This document shows, piece after piece, positions 33,825 to 43,064 of a stretch of 64,000 bases of DNA. Made by a program: the position numbers and the translations under genes. The stretch comes from Flavobacterium ranwuense (GTDB lineage: Bacteria; Bacteroidota; Bacteroidia; Flavobacteriales; Flavobacteriaceae). Location: positions 62,001 to 126,000 of the forward strand of contig NZ_SMLH01000011.1 of NCBI RefSeq assembly GCF_004349315.1, read 5' to 3'. Within the stretch, counting starts at the first letter, position 1. Every line of letters begins with the position of its first letter. The notes beneath the pieces were generated by a model that was not told the DNA's origin, made no database searches, and saw nothing but the letters and a program-made list of their open reading frames with translations.

Positions 33825-34871
33825 TTGACCAATAATATTTAAATACCGTTCTAAACTTTCTTTTTCTATTTGAGCAATAAACAATAAAAAATCTTCTTTA
33901 TTGTTTTTTGTTTGAGCCGTTTCCAGTGCTTGGTAATATTGCATTCGACTGTTATAATCGCCTTTTATATTGGCGATAATATAACCATGTTGTAATAAAA
34001 TTAAGTTCATAACTAAACGCGATGTTCTACCATTCCCATCAATAAATGGATGGATGGTGACTAAACGCTCGTGTATTTCACCCGCCAAAACTATAGGATG
34101 AAGACTTGATTTATTGGTTTCATACCAAATAAAAAAAGCTTCCATTTCTTTGGCAACCAGAAACGGTTGTGGTGGCATATGGCTGCTCCCTTGAATCATC
34201 ACCTGCACTTTCCTGTAGCGACCCGCATCTTCAGGATGAATCCCTCTCAAAATAAGATTATGGATAGACAGTACTTCGCGTTCATTTATAGAAGTATTTC
34301 TTTGCATTAAATCTTTTATGTATGCAATCGCTTCTTGATGATTAATCACCTCAAGATGTTCTCGCATACTTTTTCCAGAAATAGTTAAACCTTCATTGAT
34401 AACTAAATCAGTTTCGCGTAACGTCATGGTATTTCCTTCAATTCGGTTACTTTCAAAAGTATATTCTAATTCGAGTGCCTGAGCAATACGATAACTGTCA
34501 AACTGACGAAAACTATCCAGTTTTGTTTTTAATGTATCTATTTCATCTAAAATTTTCTGAAGTGTAGTAGATAATTTTTTCTTTGAAGGTTTGCTTTGGT
34601 ATCTAATTTCTTCTTCTGCAACCAGTAATGCTTTTAGCGCAAATTCATCTTCGCCAATTTCATAAAGAATTTTCTCTTTAAGCCAAATTACCATTATTGT
34701 TTCTAAATCTATTTCCAGTAAAGAAGCTAACTTTATAACTTGTTCTCTGGTGGGTTTTCTGCCTCCACTTTCAAATTTACTTATTAAAGCTTGATCAATT
34801 CCTAAAAGCTGAGCCACTTCTCTAGTTTTGAGTCCTTTTTGTTCTCTTGCGTTTTTGAGTAGTGTTTTCAT
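33822..34871 (-). CDS. Fic-family protein with N-terminal HTH (XRE) domain
   Basis: Fic proteins move AMP, or other nucleotide parts, onto target proteins. The 349-residue product starts at 34871 (MKTLLKNAREQKGLKTREVA) with an XRE-type HTH (residues about 4-60, VAQLLGIDQALISKFESGGR). A helical linker leads to the Fic domain. The inhibitory helix motif SNRIEG at residues 141-146 precedes the Fic core, and the active-site motif HPFIDGNGRTSR is at 274-285. The motif positions fit class II, where the inhibitory helix is N-terminal. An in-frame ATG at 34901 is ten codons further up but lies in an A-rich stretch. The DNA-binding domain suggests self-regulation. Confidence 0.9.
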   Translation of the reverse strand: MKTLLKNAREQKGLKTREVAQLLGIDQALISKFESGGRKPTREQVIKLASLLEIDLETIMVIWLKEKILYEIGEDEFALKALLVAEEEIRYQSKPSKKKLSTTLQKILDEIDTLKTKLDSFRQFDSYRIAQALELEYTFESNRIEGNTMTLRETDLVINEGLTISGKSMREHLEVINHQEAIAYIKDLMQRNTSINEREVLSIHNLILRGIHPEDAGRYRKVQVMIQGSSHMPPQPFLVAKEMEAFFIWYETNKSSLHPIVLAGEIHERLVTIHPFIDGNGRTSRLVMNLILLQHGYIIANIKGDYNSRMQYYQALETAQTKNNKEDFLLFIAQIEKESLERYLNIIGQ

Positions 34872-34951
34872 TTTTAAAAATGTTTTAAATTGTCTTGACA
34901 AATTTAGTCATTTTTTTAAGTAAAAAATAATTCATTCAATACTTTTTTAAT

Positions 34952-35404
34952 TTAAAATGATTTTTTGATTCTGTCTAAGTCACGTTTAGTGTCTTGTTCT
35001 TTAAGAGATTCACGCTTGTCGTAGGTTTTTTTACCTTTACAAAGACCAATCTGTAGTTTAGCCATTCCTTTTTCATTGGTAAATAATTTCAAGGGAACTA
35101 TGGTTAATCCTTTGGCTTGAACACTTTTTAGCAAACCTTTTAATTCTCTTTTATTCAAAAGTAATTTACGTTCGCTTCTGGCTTTATGATTGAATTGATT
35201 GCCAAAAGTATATTCTTCAATATAGGTATTTATTGCAAAAAGTTCGTTATTACTAAATTCACAAAAACTCTCTGTAATATTTGCTTTTCCTAATCGGATA
35301 GATTTGATTTCGGTTCCGGCTAAAACAATTCCAGCAGTGAAGGTCTCGATTATTTCATAGTCAAATCGAGCTCTTTTGTTTAATATATTTATTGTTTTTA
35401 GCAT
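34952..35404 (-). CDS. smpB: SsrA-binding protein SmpB
   Basis: SmpB carries tmRNA to stalled ribosomes for trans-translation. The start at 35404 gives MLKTINILNKRARFDYEIIE and 150 residues. The family motifs are FTAGIVLAGTEIKSIRLGKA, YTFGNQFNHKARSERKLLLN, and GLCKGKKTYDKRESLKEQDT with the basic C-terminal tail. No tmRNA gene is recognised in this window. Confidence 0.95.
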   Translation of the reverse strand: MLKTINILNKRARFDYEIIETFTAGIVLAGTEIKSIRLGKANITESFCEFSNNELFAINTYIEEYTFGNQFNHKARSERKLLLNKRELKGLLKSVQAKGLTIVPLKLFTNEKGMAKLQIGLCKGKKTYDKRESLKEQDTKRDLDRIKKSF

Positions 35405-35444
35405 AGTTTGCAAATGTAGCAAAAATTAAAGGTTTAGCAATAAC

Positions 35445-35930
35445 TTATGGCAATTTCAGCAATTGGTGTGTAATCGAGTCTCCATTTATAGTTACAATAT
35501 AAAGATTACCAAAAATAGTATCTTCAATATCCGCATAAATCTTTTGATTAATAATTTGATTTACAAAAATCGGTGTAGTATTGCTATGTCCAACAATCAA
35601 AACCTTTTTTTCTAAAGTTTCTTTTTTGAAAGATTCAATAGCTATATTTTTAGGGTTATACAGTTTAATTTGAATCTTCTTGGCTGTAGCTGTAGGACTT
35701 GCAGTTTGTATTGTTCTTTTATAATCCGTTGAGTAGATTTCATCAAAACTAACTTCTGAGAATATTTTGTTCCAAAGATTAGCTCTTTCCAAACCGCTTT
35801 CCGATAAATCAGGATTTTGAGAATTATCTGTTTTTTCAGCGTGACGTATAAAATAATAAGTTGTTGTATTTTGTTGTCCAAAACTAACTTGCAAAGCAAA
35901 AAAAGCGATTATAAGTATGAATTTTTTCAT
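35445..35930 (-). CDS. Exported histidine-phosphatase family protein
   Basis: The 161-residue protein has a signal peptide (MKKFILIIAFFALQVSFG) and a phosphoglycerate-mutase-like domain. The catalytic RHAE is in YYFIRHAEKTDNSQNPDLSE, ERANLW follows, and the second His lies in VLIVGHSNTTPIFV. The length fits small SixA-like members. It is probably periplasmic; the substrate is unknown. It follows smpB's reading direction (leftward), upstream of it by 40 bp. Confidence 0.85.
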   Translation of the reverse strand: MKKFILIIAFFALQVSFGQQNTTTYYFIRHAEKTDNSQNPDLSESGLERANLWNKIFSEVSFDEIYSTDYKRTIQTASPTATAKKIQIKLYNPKNIAIESFKKETLEKKVLIVGHSNTTPIFVNQIINQKIYADIEDTIFGNLYIVTINGDSITHQLLKLP

Positions 35931-35979
35931 TTGAATAAATTTAAAAAATTATTATTTACTGATTTTATATATTTGCAAA

Positions 35980-36210
35980 ATGGAAAACTCAAAATCAAAA
36001 GACCCGCTTCACGGAATTACACTTCAAAGAATCGTTGAACAATTAGTTGATTATTATGGGTTCGATACTCTTGGAGAATTAGTAAAAATTAAATGTTTTA
36101 CAGATAATCCAAGTATAAAATCCAGTTTAACTTTTTTACGAAAAACGGATTGGGCAAGAAAACAAGTGGAAGATTTGTATATAAAATCAGTAGCTAAATT
36201 ACCCAAATAG
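35980..36210 (+). CDS. Small VF530 (DUF2132) family protein
   Basis: The 76-residue protein reads MENSKSKDPLHGITLQRIVE, then QLVDYYGFDTLGELVKIKCF and PSIKSSLTFLRKTDWARKQV. These are the marks of the VF530/DUF2132 family, whose members are small helical DNA-binding-like proteins of unknown role. It is the only rightward gene in this stretch and almost touches the end of the leftward gene at 36214. Confidence 0.88.
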   Translation: MENSKSKDPLHGITLQRIVEQLVDYYGFDTLGELVKIKCFTDNPSIKSSLTFLRKTDWARKQVEDLYIKSVAKLPK

Positions 36211-36213
36211 GTT

Positions 36214-36765
36214 TTAGTTTAACTTATAAGAAACCATAACGCCACCTCTGTAAGGCAGCCATTCGCCGCTTTTGTTATATTTTTGAGCTTTCTCGTAACG
36301 TTCGCCAGTAGTTAAGTCATATCCTTTATAAAAACCTTGATGCCAACCGCCGCCTAAGAAACAATCCAACATAAATTTGTCATTGATTTTCACTTGATAT
36401 CCAATAGTTGAACCAATGAAATACCCAAACCCTTTTTCATATAAAGTAGTATTCAAATAATTCCATTTCTGGAAATTAAATATGCTCGCACCAATATGAG
36501 CACCTGCATAAAAACCATTGTATTTCTCTTTAAAATGATACCTATATTCAGGTGTGAAAGTATAAAATTCTCTAGGTTTACCATTTACTGATTCCCAAAA
36601 AGAAGCCAAAACATCAAATTGTAAAGTTGATTTTTCTCCAATACTGGTTTCAATACCAACATTTGGAACTGTCAATAAAGTAGTCAAAGCATTTGCTTTT
36701 ATATACGTTTGTGCTTGTAATAAAAAAGAGAAGAAAAGAAAAGAGGCAATAAATAATTTTTTCAT
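36214..36765 (-). CDS. DUF3575 family outer-membrane-type protein
   Basis: The start at 36765 gives a signal peptide (MKKLFIASFLFFSFLLQAQ) and 183 residues. Repeated amphipathic strands with aromatic ends (FYTFTPEYRYHFKEKYNGFY, FGYFIGSTIGYQVKINDKFM, FLGGGWHQGFYKGYDLT) indicate a small beta-barrel. ANALTTLLTVPNVGIETSIG is the N-terminal mark of DUF3575. Location is inferred; function unknown. Confidence 0.78.
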   Translation of the reverse strand: MKKLFIASFLFFSFLLQAQTYIKANALTTLLTVPNVGIETSIGEKSTLQFDVLASFWESVNGKPREFYTFTPEYRYHFKEKYNGFYAGAHIGASIFNFQKWNYLNTTLYEKGFGYFIGSTIGYQVKINDKFMLDCFLGGGWHQGFYKGYDLTTGERYEKAQKYNKSGEWLPYRGGVMVSYKLN

Positions 36766-36911
36766 AAAGTATATTTTCTGTTGTTTTCCAGTCAATATTG
36801 ACCACAAACAGGCGCAAATATAGAGATTAATGTTTGATTGCTTTTTATGTTTAAAGTTAATATTGTCAGTTTAAACGCATTTAACATTATAAAAGGAGAC
36901 AAGAACAAAGA

Positions 36912-37460
36912 CTATTTGTTCAAAATGGAATAAATTACCGTATCCAAAAATCGCCCTTCAAAAAATTCATTTTCTTTTAAATGCGCTTCTTTAACAAAAC
37001 CATTATTTTCTAAAACTTTTGCAGATCCATGATTCTCAGGATCTATGAATGCTTCAATGGAATGTAGTTTCATTATTTTAAAACCATACTTGACTGCTTC
37101 TTTTACCGCTTCAGAAATAATTCCTTTTCCGTGAAATTCAGGAAGTAACATATACCCAATCTCAGCTCGATAATGTTCTGGTTTTATTCTGTAATGACCA
37201 ATTACTCCAATTAGTTTTGGATCATTTTTCAATGTAATTGCCCAATTTATACCTTCATTAGTTTCTATTTTGGTATCTATCATTGCAATATGTTCCAAGG
37301 CATCTTCATCCGTTTTGACTAAAGGTCTTGGAATGTATTTCATCGTTTCCGGATTAGATCGCAAAGCTAAAATCTCTTTTATATCATTAGTATCCACTCT
37401 TCTTAAAAGCAAGCGTTCAGTTTCTAAATTTGGGAATGGACTGAAATTTATAGTTAACAT
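36912..37460 (-). CDS. RimJ/RimL-type GNAT acetyltransferase
   Basis: The 182-residue protein has ETERLLLRRVDTNDIKEILA at the start, typical of RimJ/L-type acetyltransferases. The acetyl-CoA motif is GYMLLPEFHGKGIISEAVKE, and AFIDPENHGSAKVLENNGFV follows. Substrate unknown. The upstream alpha/beta hydrolase ends two bases before its ATG, so they are probably co-transcribed. Confidence 0.88.
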   Translation of the reverse strand: MLTINFSPFPNLETERLLLRRVDTNDIKEILALRSNPETMKYIPRPLVKTDEDALEHIAMIDTKIETNEGINWAITLKNDPKLIGVIGHYRIKPEHYRAEIGYMLLPEFHGKGIISEAVKEAVKYGFKIMKLHSIEAFIDPENHGSAKVLENNGFVKEAHLKENEFFEGRFLDTVIYSILNK

Positions 37461-37462
37461 TA

Positions 37463-38401
37463 TTAGTTTTTATTTAAAAATTCGACAACTTTTTTATTTA
37501 TAATTTCGGATTGATCAATAGATAAGAAATGCCCTGCGTCCCTGATAACTGCTGTTTCTACATTTGGAATTAATTTGTGTGCTTTCACGAATATTTTTTC
37601 ACTATTCACGATATCATGATCACCAACCAAAACCAGAACAGGAATTTTTAATGATCTTAAATCCTTGTCTGAAAACCGTACCATATTTAATAACCTGGGT
37701 TTACTATTCCCATATTTATAAGCCAGATAAAGTTGTTCTTTAAAGATACTGTCAATTTTATCTGGATAGTATGAAAATGCATTAAAAAATTTCATTAAAC
37801 TTTTTGGGCTTGGAAATAATTTAAGATTTAGTGCAGTGAGGACTTTCCATATGTTTTCGATGCCTCCAAAGGTTTGTGCAGGACTCAGTAAAACTATTTT
37901 CTTAATTTTATTATCAGGTTGTACGGCTAAATAGGTGGCCATCCAGCCGCCTCTCGACACCCCAACCAAATTAATGTTTTTCATCTGAAAATGCTCAAAA
38001 ATCTCATTATAGAAATCAGCAGTTTCTTTATTGCTCAATTTAATACAGTTTGTTACCGACTTTCCAGCTTCTAAAGGAAAGTCAATCCCGTAAACCCTGT
38101 ATCTTTTGCTGAATTCTTTGATGTTAGGAAACCACATGGAGGAACTTGCATCAGTACCATGGAATAAAATCACAGGCTCGCCATTTTTTGGTCCGCTGAT
38201 GATGATATGTGCCATACCGTAACTTGTCATCACATCTGTTTCTTCAAACGGAATGTCCCATAATTTCAATGTTTGATTATAAGATTTAATATACAGAGCT
38301 TTATCTTTTTTGGAAGGAAAGACATAATCTTCGGATACTTTATAACTGGAACAACCGGATGATAAAAGTATAAAGATTAACAGAAGTGGTAAATTACGCA
38401 T
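37463..38401 (-). CDS. Alpha/beta-hydrolase lipoprotein
   Basis: The 312-residue protein has a lipoprotein signal (LLLIFILLSSGCSSYKVSED, lipidated Cys17). The hydrolase fold has VILFHGTDASSSMWFPNIKE (oxyanion region), the nucleophile motif GVSRGG, the acid in LVLVGDHDIVN and His in IRDAGHFLSI, so the triad is complete. Substrate unknown, probably an ester outside the cytoplasm. It ends two bases before the GNAT gene. Confidence 0.88.
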   Translation of the reverse strand: MRNLPLLLIFILLSSGCSSYKVSEDYVFPSKKDKALYIKSYNQTLKLWDIPFEETDVMTSYGMAHIIISGPKNGEPVILFHGTDASSSMWFPNIKEFSKRYRVYGIDFPLEAGKSVTNCIKLSNKETADFYNEIFEHFQMKNINLVGVSRGGWMATYLAVQPDNKIKKIVLLSPAQTFGGIENIWKVLTALNLKLFPSPKSLMKFFNAFSYYPDKIDSIFKEQLYLAYKYGNSKPRLLNMVRFSDKDLRSLKIPVLVLVGDHDIVNSEKIFVKAHKLIPNVETAVIRDAGHFLSIDQSEIINKKVVEFLNKN

Positions 38402-38456
38402 AGTTTTATTTAGTTACGAACTTCGGTTATATTTATTCAAATATAGAAAATAGTTT

Positions 38457-39314
38457 TCATAGGTTATAAATTTCAATGCTGAATTTTGCTTCAAAGTTTT
38501 CTCTGGAATTGAGGATCTGAATGCCTTCTTTCTCCAATAGATTTCCAGAATTCTCATTGGTATCCGAATAGCCAAACCAAGGTTCAATACAAAGAAATGG
38601 TGCATTCATTTTTGTCCAAATTCCTAAACTAGGAAAATTTTCAAAATTCACTTTTAAAATTGGATTTTCGTTTTCTAAAATCGTCAACGAATTCGATTGT
38701 AATGTTTTGAAAATCAAAGCGTCGTTTTCGAACAAATCATACGTTAGCGGAATCTGTTTATTATGAACTTCTAATTTTTTAGTTTTATTCGAAATTAAAT
38801 CATCCTCCAAAAGATAATATTCTAAAAGTTCTTCTTTTTCGAAAGCAATAGAATAATTTTCGAATTGATTTGGTAAAGCAAAAGCGGGATGCGCTCCAAT
38901 TGAAAATGGCATTTCCGTTTTTCCTTTATTAATAACTTTATATTCAATAGATAAATTATTTCCGTCTAATGTGTAAATGATTTGCAATTCAAATTCAAAA
39001 GGATAGACTTTCAAAGTTTGATCAGAAGATTGTATGGAGAAAGTAGCACTGGTTTCTTTTCTATCGATTAATTCAAACTCCATGTCTCTGGCAAAACCGT
39101 GTCGCGATAAATGATATTCCATTCCATTATGATGAAAGGAATTATTTTTTAATGTACCAACAATTGGAAACAAAATAGGAGAGTGCTTGCCCCAAAAATC
39201 AGGATTCCCTTCCCAAATGTATTCTCTATTCCGATTCGTTTTTAAGGAAATTAATTCAGCTCCAAGGTGCTTAATTTCAGCAGAAAGATTCGAGTTATTT
39301 ATTATAGTTGTCAA
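38457..39314 (-). CDS. Aldose 1-epimerase family protein
   Basis: The 285-residue protein is of the galactose-mutarotase fold. The marks are AEIKHLGAELISLKTNRNRE, YIWEGNPDFWGKHSPILFPI, and FSIGAHPAFALP with a catalytic His, and the acid residue probably in CIEPWFGYSD. It resembles LacX/YeaD-like aldose or glucose-6-phosphate 1-epimerase homologues more than GalM. Substrate sugar not defined. No signal peptide, so it is cytoplasmic. Confidence 0.87.
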   Translation of the reverse strand: MTTIINNSNLSAEIKHLGAELISLKTNRNREYIWEGNPDFWGKHSPILFPIVGTLKNNSFHHNGMEYHLSRHGFARDMEFELIDRKETSATFSIQSSDQTLKVYPFEFELQIIYTLDGNNLSIEYKVINKGKTEMPFSIGAHPAFALPNQFENYSIAFEKEELLEYYLLEDDLISNKTKKLEVHNKQIPLTYDLFENDALIFKTLQSNSLTILENENPILKVNFENFPSLGIWTKMNAPFLCIEPWFGYSDTNENSGNLLEKEGIQILNSRENFEAKFSIEIYNL

Positions 39315-39486
39315 AATTGTTCTTCGTTAATTTTAAAATTGATTTTTGTATGGTAAATATATTTTATAATTTTTAATTCTAATTAGGTTTAAGCTTGATT
39401 TTATTTATTTAAAATGGAATCTATTCTTTCTGAATAGTTTAAAATATTCTTTTTTTTCATTAATTTGTGATATAAATTTTAAGAAA

Positions 39487-41754
39487 ATGAAAAACAGTCG
39501 CTTCAGAGTCATGCTATATTTGGCTTTATTATTAGGGTTTACGTCTATTTGGGCGCAACAAACCCCTGCAAATGTATCAAGTAACCCAATCTCAAATTAT
39601 GATTATCATGATGCTTTTGCCCCATTTTTTTATTCAAAAAATGGAACAAGTACTCGTTCAGCAAGTGGGCAACCAGGGGCTGAATATTGGCAAAACAGAG
39701 CCGATTATCAATTGACGGCAAAATTGGATGAAAAAAAGAACGAAATTTCCGGAACAGGAATCATCACCTATACGAACAACAGCCCAGATAAATTGGCTTT
39801 TGTTTGGATGAATTTAGACCAAAATTTATTTAAAGCGGATTCCCGTGGAAATGCGGTTGTTCCTTTGACAGGAAGCCGAAATGGGGCTCAAGGCCAAATT
39901 TTTGACGGTGGACATAAAATAAAATCAGTTAAAGTAATTGCTACTGTAAAAGGAAAATCTACTGAGGTTGAAGCTAAGTATGTAATTAAGGATACCAGAA
40001 TGCAGGTTTTTATTCCTGATGGATTGAGACCGAAAGGTGGTTCTGTTAAAATCAAAATTGACTTTTCTTTTATAGCTCCTTTTGAAGGTTCTGATAGAAT
40101 GGGAGTTTTAGAAACTAAAAACGGAAAAATTTTCACCATAGCGCAGTGGTATCCACGTATGTGTGTGTATGATGATGTAAGAGGCTGGAATACTAATCCG
40201 TATTTAGGAGCTTCGGAATTTTACTTGGAATACGGTGATTTTGATGTGAGCATTACAGCGCCATCCAATCATATTGTAGTAGGTTCAGGAGAATTACTAA
40301 ATCCTACAGTGGTTTATTCTACTGTGGAGCAAAATAGATTGGCTCAGGCAAAACAAAGTGATAAAACAGTTTTTATCCGTACTGCTGCCGAAGTTGCAAA
40401 TGCATCAAAAACAGTTACTGCAACTACTAAAACGTGGAATTATAAAATTAAAAATGCCCGTGATTTTTCTTGGTCATCTTCAGCAGCATTTATTTTAGAC
40501 GCTGCAAAAATAAATTTGCCTAGCGGAAAAAAATCATTGGCTATTTCTGTTTATCCTGTGGAAAGTGCCGGTGAAGCAGCTTGGGGACGTTCGACAGAAT
40601 ATACGAAAGCGTCAATTGAAAATTATTCTAAAAGATGGTTAGAATATCCTTATCCAGCGGCTACAAATGTTGCCGGAAACGAAGGTGGAATGGAATATCC
40701 AGGGATTGTTTTTTGTAGTTGGGAATCAAAAGGGGAAGATTTATGGGGCGTTACAGATCACGAATTTGGACACATTTGGTTTCCTATGATTGTTGGGTCA
40801 AACGAAAGAATGTTTGCTTGGATGGATGAAGGTTTTAATACTTTTATTAATTCATTGAGTTCTGTTGATTTTAATAATGGCGAATACAAAGATAAACCAG
40901 CTGATATGCACCAAAGAGCTGAAGTGTATACGAGTCCAAATCTTGAAACTATAATGAGTTCGCCTGATAATATGAAGGAAGCTAATATTGGTCTTTTAGC
41001 GTATTCAAAACCAAGTTCAGGATTAGTGATTTTGCGTGAACAAGTTCTTGGACCAGAGCGTTTTGATTTAGCTTTGCGAACGTATGTAGAACGTTGGGCT
41101 TACAAACATCCACAACCGGATGACTTTTTCAGAACGATTGAAAATGTTGCAGGAGAAGATCTGAGTTGGTTTTGGAGAGGTTGGTTCCAATACAACTGGC
41201 GTTTAGATCAAGGAATTAATTCGATAAAGTACGTGAAAAACGATCCAAAACAAGGAGTTGTAATTTCGATTGAAAACTTCGAAAAAATGGCAATGCCTGT
41301 AACGTTAGATATAAAAACCAAAAGCGGAAAAGTAAGTCGTGTTAAATTGCCGGTTGAAGTTTGGCAAAGAAATGTTGACTGGTCATTCAAACATAATTCT
41401 ACTGAAGAAATCGAAAGTATTACTCTTGACCCGGATCATGCTTTGCCAGATAGTAATAAAGAAAATAATACTTGGACATCTGCCAATGGAATGATTGATG
41501 TTGACATTATCTTAGATGAATATTTAGGAACCTATTCTAATAAAAATGCTCCAATAAAAATTGTGTTTTCAGAGAAGAATAATGCTTTAAATGTTGCCAT
41601 AACGAATTATCCATCATTTACTGTTGAACGTATTGAGAAAGATACTTTTAAGTCTAAACAAGCAGGAATTACATTTCAATTTAATGAAAGTAAAACTGGA
41701 TTAGACATGATTTTGAGTGACGGGCAGAAAATACCGTTTACAAAAGACAAATAG
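39487..41754 (+). CDS. M1-family zinc metallopeptidase (exported)
   Basis: The 755-residue protein has a signal peptide ([20 protein letters not shown]...WAQ) and an M1 aminopeptidase domain. The zinc motif HEFGH is at residues 425-429, with the third ligand Glu448 (HExxH-x18-E). The exopeptidase motif is GGMEYPG. An N-terminal beta domain ([20 protein letters not shown]) and a long C-terminal part complete the usual M1 layout. No type IX C-terminal sorting domain is seen. It probably trims peptides in the periplasm or at the cell surface. Confidence 0.92.
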   Translation: MKNSRFRVMLYLALLLGFTSIWAQQTPANVSSNPISNYDYHDAFAPFFYSKNGTSTRSASGQPGAEYWQNRADYQLTAKLDEKKNEISGTGIITYTNNSPDKLAFVWMNLDQNLFKADSRGNAVVPLTGSRNGAQGQIFDGGHKIKSVKVIATVKGKSTEVEAKYVIKDTRMQVFIPDGLRPKGGSVKIKIDFSFIAPFEGSDRMGVLETKNGKIFTIAQWYPRMCVYDDVRGWNTNPYLGASEFYLEYGDFDVSITAPSNHIVVGSGELLNPTVVYSTVEQNRLAQAKQSDKTVFIRTAAEVANASKTVTATTKTWNYKIKNARDFSWSSSAAFILDAAKINLPSGKKSLAISVYPVESAGEAAWGRSTEYTKASIENYSKRWLEYPYPAATNVAGNEGGMEYPGIVFCSWESKGEDLWGVTDHEFGHIWFPMIVGSNERMFAWMDEGFNTFINSLSSVDFNNGEYKDKPADMHQRAEVYTSPNLETIMSSPDNMKEANIGLLAYSKPSSGLVILREQVLGPERFDLALRTYVERWAYKHPQPDDFFRTIENVAGEDLSWFWRGWFQYNWRLDQGINSIKYVKNDPKQGVVISIENFEKMAMPVTLDIKTKSGKVSRVKLPVEVWQRNVDWSFKHNSTEEIESITLDPDHALPDSNKENNTWTSANGMIDVDIILDEYLGTYSNKNAPIKIVFSEKNNALNVAITNYPSFTVERIEKDTFKSKQAGITFQFNESKTGLDMILSDGQKIPFTKDK

Positions 41755-41776
41755 TATTTTGACATACTAAAAAAGA

Positions 41777-41820
41777 AAAGACTTGTAGTAATTAAATCTA
41801 CAAGTCTTTTTTATTTTTTT
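41777..41820. terminator. Intrinsic terminator after the M1 peptidase
   Basis: AAAGACTTGTAG (41777-41788) pairs perfectly with CTACAAGTCTTT (41798-41809), followed by a T-rich run. It lies between convergent genes and can serve both. Confidence 0.85.
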
Positions 41821-41838
41821 TATTTTTCTGTTCTAAAT

Positions 41839-42879
41839 TTATGCTGGAATTTGCTGACTTAGGCAATGCAATGTTCCAAAACCCCAAATGAAATCAGTAG
41901 CGCTGATTCCGATGATTTCTCTATCCGGAAAACACTCTGAAAGGATGTTTAACGCTTTTCTATCATTACTGTCGTTAAAAGTAGGAACCAAAACACAATT
42001 GTTCAAAATCAGGAAATTTGCATAACTCGCCGGCAATCGCAAGCCATCAAATTCCAAACGTTTTGGCATTGGTAAGACCACAATTATTGGTGATTTACCA
42101 TTTTCCAGTTTGGCGTTTTGCAAGCGTTTTAAATTGTCTTGTAATGGTTTATAGTTATTATCTTTTGGATCTGTTTCTACAATAGTCACAATGGTATCTT
42201 CGTTTACAAATCTGCATAAATCATCAATATGACCGTGTGTGTCATCGCCTTCAATTCCGTTACCTAACCAAATCACATTCGTAATCCCAAGATATTCCTT
42301 GAAAACCGCTTCGTAATCGGCTTTGGTGAAATTTGGATTCCGAACCTGAATATCAGGATGCATCAAGCATTCTTCAGAAGTTAGTAAAGTACCGCGTCCA
42401 TTAGTGTCAATCGCACCGCCTTCAACAATTACCGGTTTTCCTTTGTATAGTACTTGAGTAACAGGAATATTTAGAAATTCGCCCACTTTTGCAGGAACAA
42501 ACTTGTCAAGCTGAATGTTTTTATATTTGGCCCAGCCATTAAAATTAAAGTTTAAGACTTCCCTTTTGGTTCCGTTTTTAACGATTATTGGGCCCGAATC
42601 ACGCATCCAGCTTCTATTGGTTTTATGAATGATGTACGAAACATTTGTTAGCGCAACATGAGCTGTTTCCAGCATGACATTGACTTTCTCTTTTTGGTTT
42701 TCATCTGCAACGATTAAATAGACTTGTTCGAAAGTAGCCACTTTTTTAATAAATTCTACAAAAGCCCATTGAATCGCTTCATATTTCCCCGGCCAGTCTT
42801 TCCCATTGTGAGGAAAACACAGTAAAATCCCTTGTTGCTTTTCCCATTCAGCAGGAAATCTTCTATTATTTGTAGTCAT
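41839..42879 (-). CDS. aguA: Agmatine deiminase
   Basis: Agmatine deiminase converts agmatine to N-carbamoylputrescine and ammonia. The 346-residue protein has RRFPAEWEKQQGILLCFPHN at the start, the active-site regions MRDSGPIIV, GGAIDTNGRGTLLTSEECLM and GIEGDDTHGHIDDLCRFV, and the catalytic Cys near the C-terminus (GFGTLHCLSQQIPA). The next enzyme of the path, N-carbamoylputrescine amidase, is encoded at 44666, with one opposite-strand gene between. Confidence 0.93.
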   Translation of the reverse strand: MTTNNRRFPAEWEKQQGILLCFPHNGKDWPGKYEAIQWAFVEFIKKVATFEQVYLIVADENQKEKVNVMLETAHVALTNVSYIIHKTNRSWMRDSGPIIVKNGTKREVLNFNFNGWAKYKNIQLDKFVPAKVGEFLNIPVTQVLYKGKPVIVEGGAIDTNGRGTLLTSEECLMHPDIQVRNPNFTKADYEAVFKEYLGITNVIWLGNGIEGDDTHGHIDDLCRFVNEDTIVTIVETDPKDNNYKPLQDNLKRLQNAKLENGKSPIIVVLPMPKRLEFDGLRLPASYANFLILNNCVLVPTFNDSNDRKALNILSECFPDREIIGISATDFIWGFGTLHCLSQQIPA

Positions 42880-43064
42880 AAAGCGTTTCTAATTATAAAG
42901 ACTGCAAATATAAACATTCAGTAGGATTTTAAAATAGTTAGCAACCATTCATTTTGGGTAACTCATAAATTTATAAGAATAGTTTTGGTAATGATTATAT
43001 AATATTGAGTTAATTCTTGTCGGGTTTCAGCTAGTTATTTTTGAAAAAAATTAAAAATACAGTT

